Source of the DNA: an uncultured Eubacteriales bacterium
Lineage (GTDB): Bacteria; Bacillota; Clostridia; Lachnospirales; Lachnospiraceae
Direction: 5' to 3'
Assembly: GCA_900542465.1 (NCBI GenBank)
Contig: UQNS01000007.1
Location: forward strand, 1 to 64,000
DNA length: 64,000 bases
Part shown: positions 63,001 through 64,000 of the stretch, piece after piece
Numbering within the stretch: the first letter of the stretch is position 1
Layout: each line of letters begins with the position of its first letter
Translations under genes and position numbers: made by a program
Notes under the pieces: generated by a model
Database searches by the model: none
What the model saw: only the letters and a program-made list of their open reading frames with translations
What the model was told of the DNA's origin: nothing

Positions 63001-63543
63001 TGCTTTCATTTTACTTACATGCTTCAGGAATATCCTGGCAATGATACCGCACAGCAAACCTGTTACCAGACCCATAACTATAAAGATAGGAAGCAGATAT
63101 CCTATAAACAGCGATCCAAGCGTCCATATGGCAACTAATATTTGTACAAGATTATGTGTCACGCCACCGAGCACGCTTACGCCAATGATCGAGAAAGACC
63201 TTATCTTTCTTGAAAAGGTCATAACGATAAGGCTGACAAGGCCACCGGACAGACTGAACAAAAAACTGTTAATATTTCCGAATAACATGGCTGATAAAAT
63301 GATTCTTACAAGATTTACCGCAAAGGCATCCCTTTCTCCATACATATAAAGGACCGTGATTATTGCAATATTAGCAAATCCCAGCCTCATACCCGGAACA
63401 GGAAATGGTATCGGAAGTAGACTTTCTACATACGAGAATATCATTGCAATAGCAACAAAAAGACCGCACATAGCAAGTTCGCTAATACTACGGCCCTTTT
63501 TATTGTTATTTAATCGTCCACTATTTTTTTCTATCATAAGCAT
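62995..63543 (-). CDS. Gx transporter family protein (Hpre_diP_synt_I fold)
   Basis: 182 residues, five hydrophobic segments. The start ISELAMCGLFVAIAMIFSYVE and the block GFANIAIITVLYMYG match the Gx transporter family, once annotated as heptaprenyl diphosphate synthase component I. ECF S-component-like fold. Follows the NusG-II gene with a 25 bp gap, the usual pair in Clostridia, often near apbE. Confidence 0.85.
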   Translation of the reverse strand: MLMIEKNSGRLNNNKKGRSISELAMCGLFVAIAMIFSYVESLLPIPFPVPGMRLGFANIAIITVLYMYGERDAFAVNLVRIILSAMLFGNINSFLFSLSGGLVSLIVMTFSRKIRSFSIIGVSVLGGVTHNLVQILVAIWTLGSLFIGYLLPIFIVMGLVTGLLCGIIARIFLKHVSKMKAK

Positions 63544-63568
63544 GAGTTTCCAATCAAATAATTTTTAT

Positions 63569-63970
63569 TTATTTTACCACTGAATCCAGTTTTGAGCTAG
63601 TTCCGGATATTTCGACCACCAGCCTGTGTGGAAGGCATACGATAGTCTGCCCCGCCTTATCTATAGCTCCTGTATGGACACATACCTTATCAGGGCAGTC
63701 AGCATCGATTATCCTGACCTTCCCACCCTGGATCCTAACCATATTGTGTCCTCCGGCATAACCTTGTATATCCATGTCTTTATCTGTTGTTAATGGCTCT
63801 GCATACAGGACTTTACCGTCAACCTTAACTATGACCATATCCGCAGGTGATTTTTTATTATTAAAAAAAAACACTAATGCTAATATGCCGGCGATGGCCA
63901 GAATAATTAAGAATAAAAAAATATCCTTATTCTTTTTCTGACTCTTATTGTTGATATCCGGCTGGTCCAT
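63569..63970 (-). CDS. NusG domain II-containing membrane protein
   Basis: 133 residues: one N-terminal membrane segment (about 20-38), then a NusG domain II/DUF2 type beta domain facing outside: VDGKVLYAEPL, GYAGGHNMVRIQGGKVRIIDADCPDKVCVHTG and ICLPHRLVVEI-like end. The CPDKVC and CLPHR motifs are family hallmarks. Usually found with Gx transporters and FMN-transferase ApbE. ATG with AAGGAG upstream; a further gene may end just before it (frame closing at 63980-63985), but too little is visible. Confidence 0.88.
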   Translation of the reverse strand: MDQPDINNKSQKKNKDIFLFLIILAIAGILALVFFFNNKKSPADMVIVKVDGKVLYAEPLTTDKDMDIQGYAGGHNMVRIQGGKVRIIDADCPDKVCVHTGAIDKAGQTIVCLPHRLVVEISGTSSKLDSVVK

Positions 63971-64000
63971 TTATTCTCCTTAATTATTTCTTTGCCTTGG

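Overview
The window looks like chromosome of an anaerobic, low-to-mid GC Firmicute, most probably a member of the Lachnospiraceae (Clostridia). The signs are AGGAGG-type ribosome binding sites, sigma-A promoters, gene orders shared with Bacillus and Clostridia (IreB-RuvX-DUF1292, dgt-dnaG-rpoD-trmK, a sufCBDSU operon), a class III anaerobic ribonucleotide reductase, a NusG-II/Gx-transporter pair, and many TTG and GTG starts. The species cannot be fixed from the sequence alone. Almost all genes lie on the minus strand.

Layout. 1-760 appears to be the end of an integrated conjugative element (RepA-type replication initiator, CD1845-like membrane protein, a 53-residue ORF) abutting the 3' end of rlmD. 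760-12900 holds RNA modification and RNA decay genes (rlmD, a U32 protein and trmR for wobble uridine, RNase J, ruvX), ireB, an MscS channel, an Xaa-Pro aminopeptidase and a coiled-coil J-domain-like protein. 13190-19880 carries a small unknown gene and the F1Fo ATP synthase operon (atpB-E-F-A-G-D-C). This operon has no separate delta gene; the C-terminal domain of delta appears to be fused to the N-terminus of alpha. 19990-26640 has sbcCD, glpK and cysK, the last with an operator-like palindrome over its promoter. 26660-29300 has the most unusual protein of the window, a RelA/SpoT nucleotidyltransferase fused through an unknown middle region to a Nudix hydrolase, preceded by a tiny membrane protein. 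29430-39560 has an ECF transporter S component, lysC and hom, the dgt-dnaG-rpoD-trmK operon and a CorC/CNNM transporter. 39560-44880 is a ddl-murF operon that continues into two poorly characterised genes (TPR, DUF4026/DUF2314). 45020-49990 is the SUF operon. 50480-53110 is nrdD with two NrdR boxes, a promoter and a 5' leader hairpin. 53150-56030 is a KtrAB-type K+ system plus a membrane-anchored HAD phosphatase. 56165-64000 has tRNA-Gly(GCC), DegV, a tandem GNAT protein, dapA-dapB behind a lysine riboswitch, a SulP permease, a DUF1275 protein, and a Gx-transporter/NusG-II pair.

Taken together: aspartate-family biosynthesis (lysC, hom, dapA, dapB) is spread over two loci, and only dapAB has a lysine riboswitch here. 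Energy conservation uses a rotary ATPase whose c subunit looks proton-specific. Replication and transcription initiation (dnaG, rpoD) share an operon with dNTP turnover (dgt), while dNTP synthesis (nrdD) is under NrdR. The accessory candidates for new biology are the RelA/SpoT-Nudix fusion, the alpha/delta ATP synthase fusion, the TPR-DUF4026 pair in the cell-wall operon, and the small genes at 13188, 29120 and 50478.
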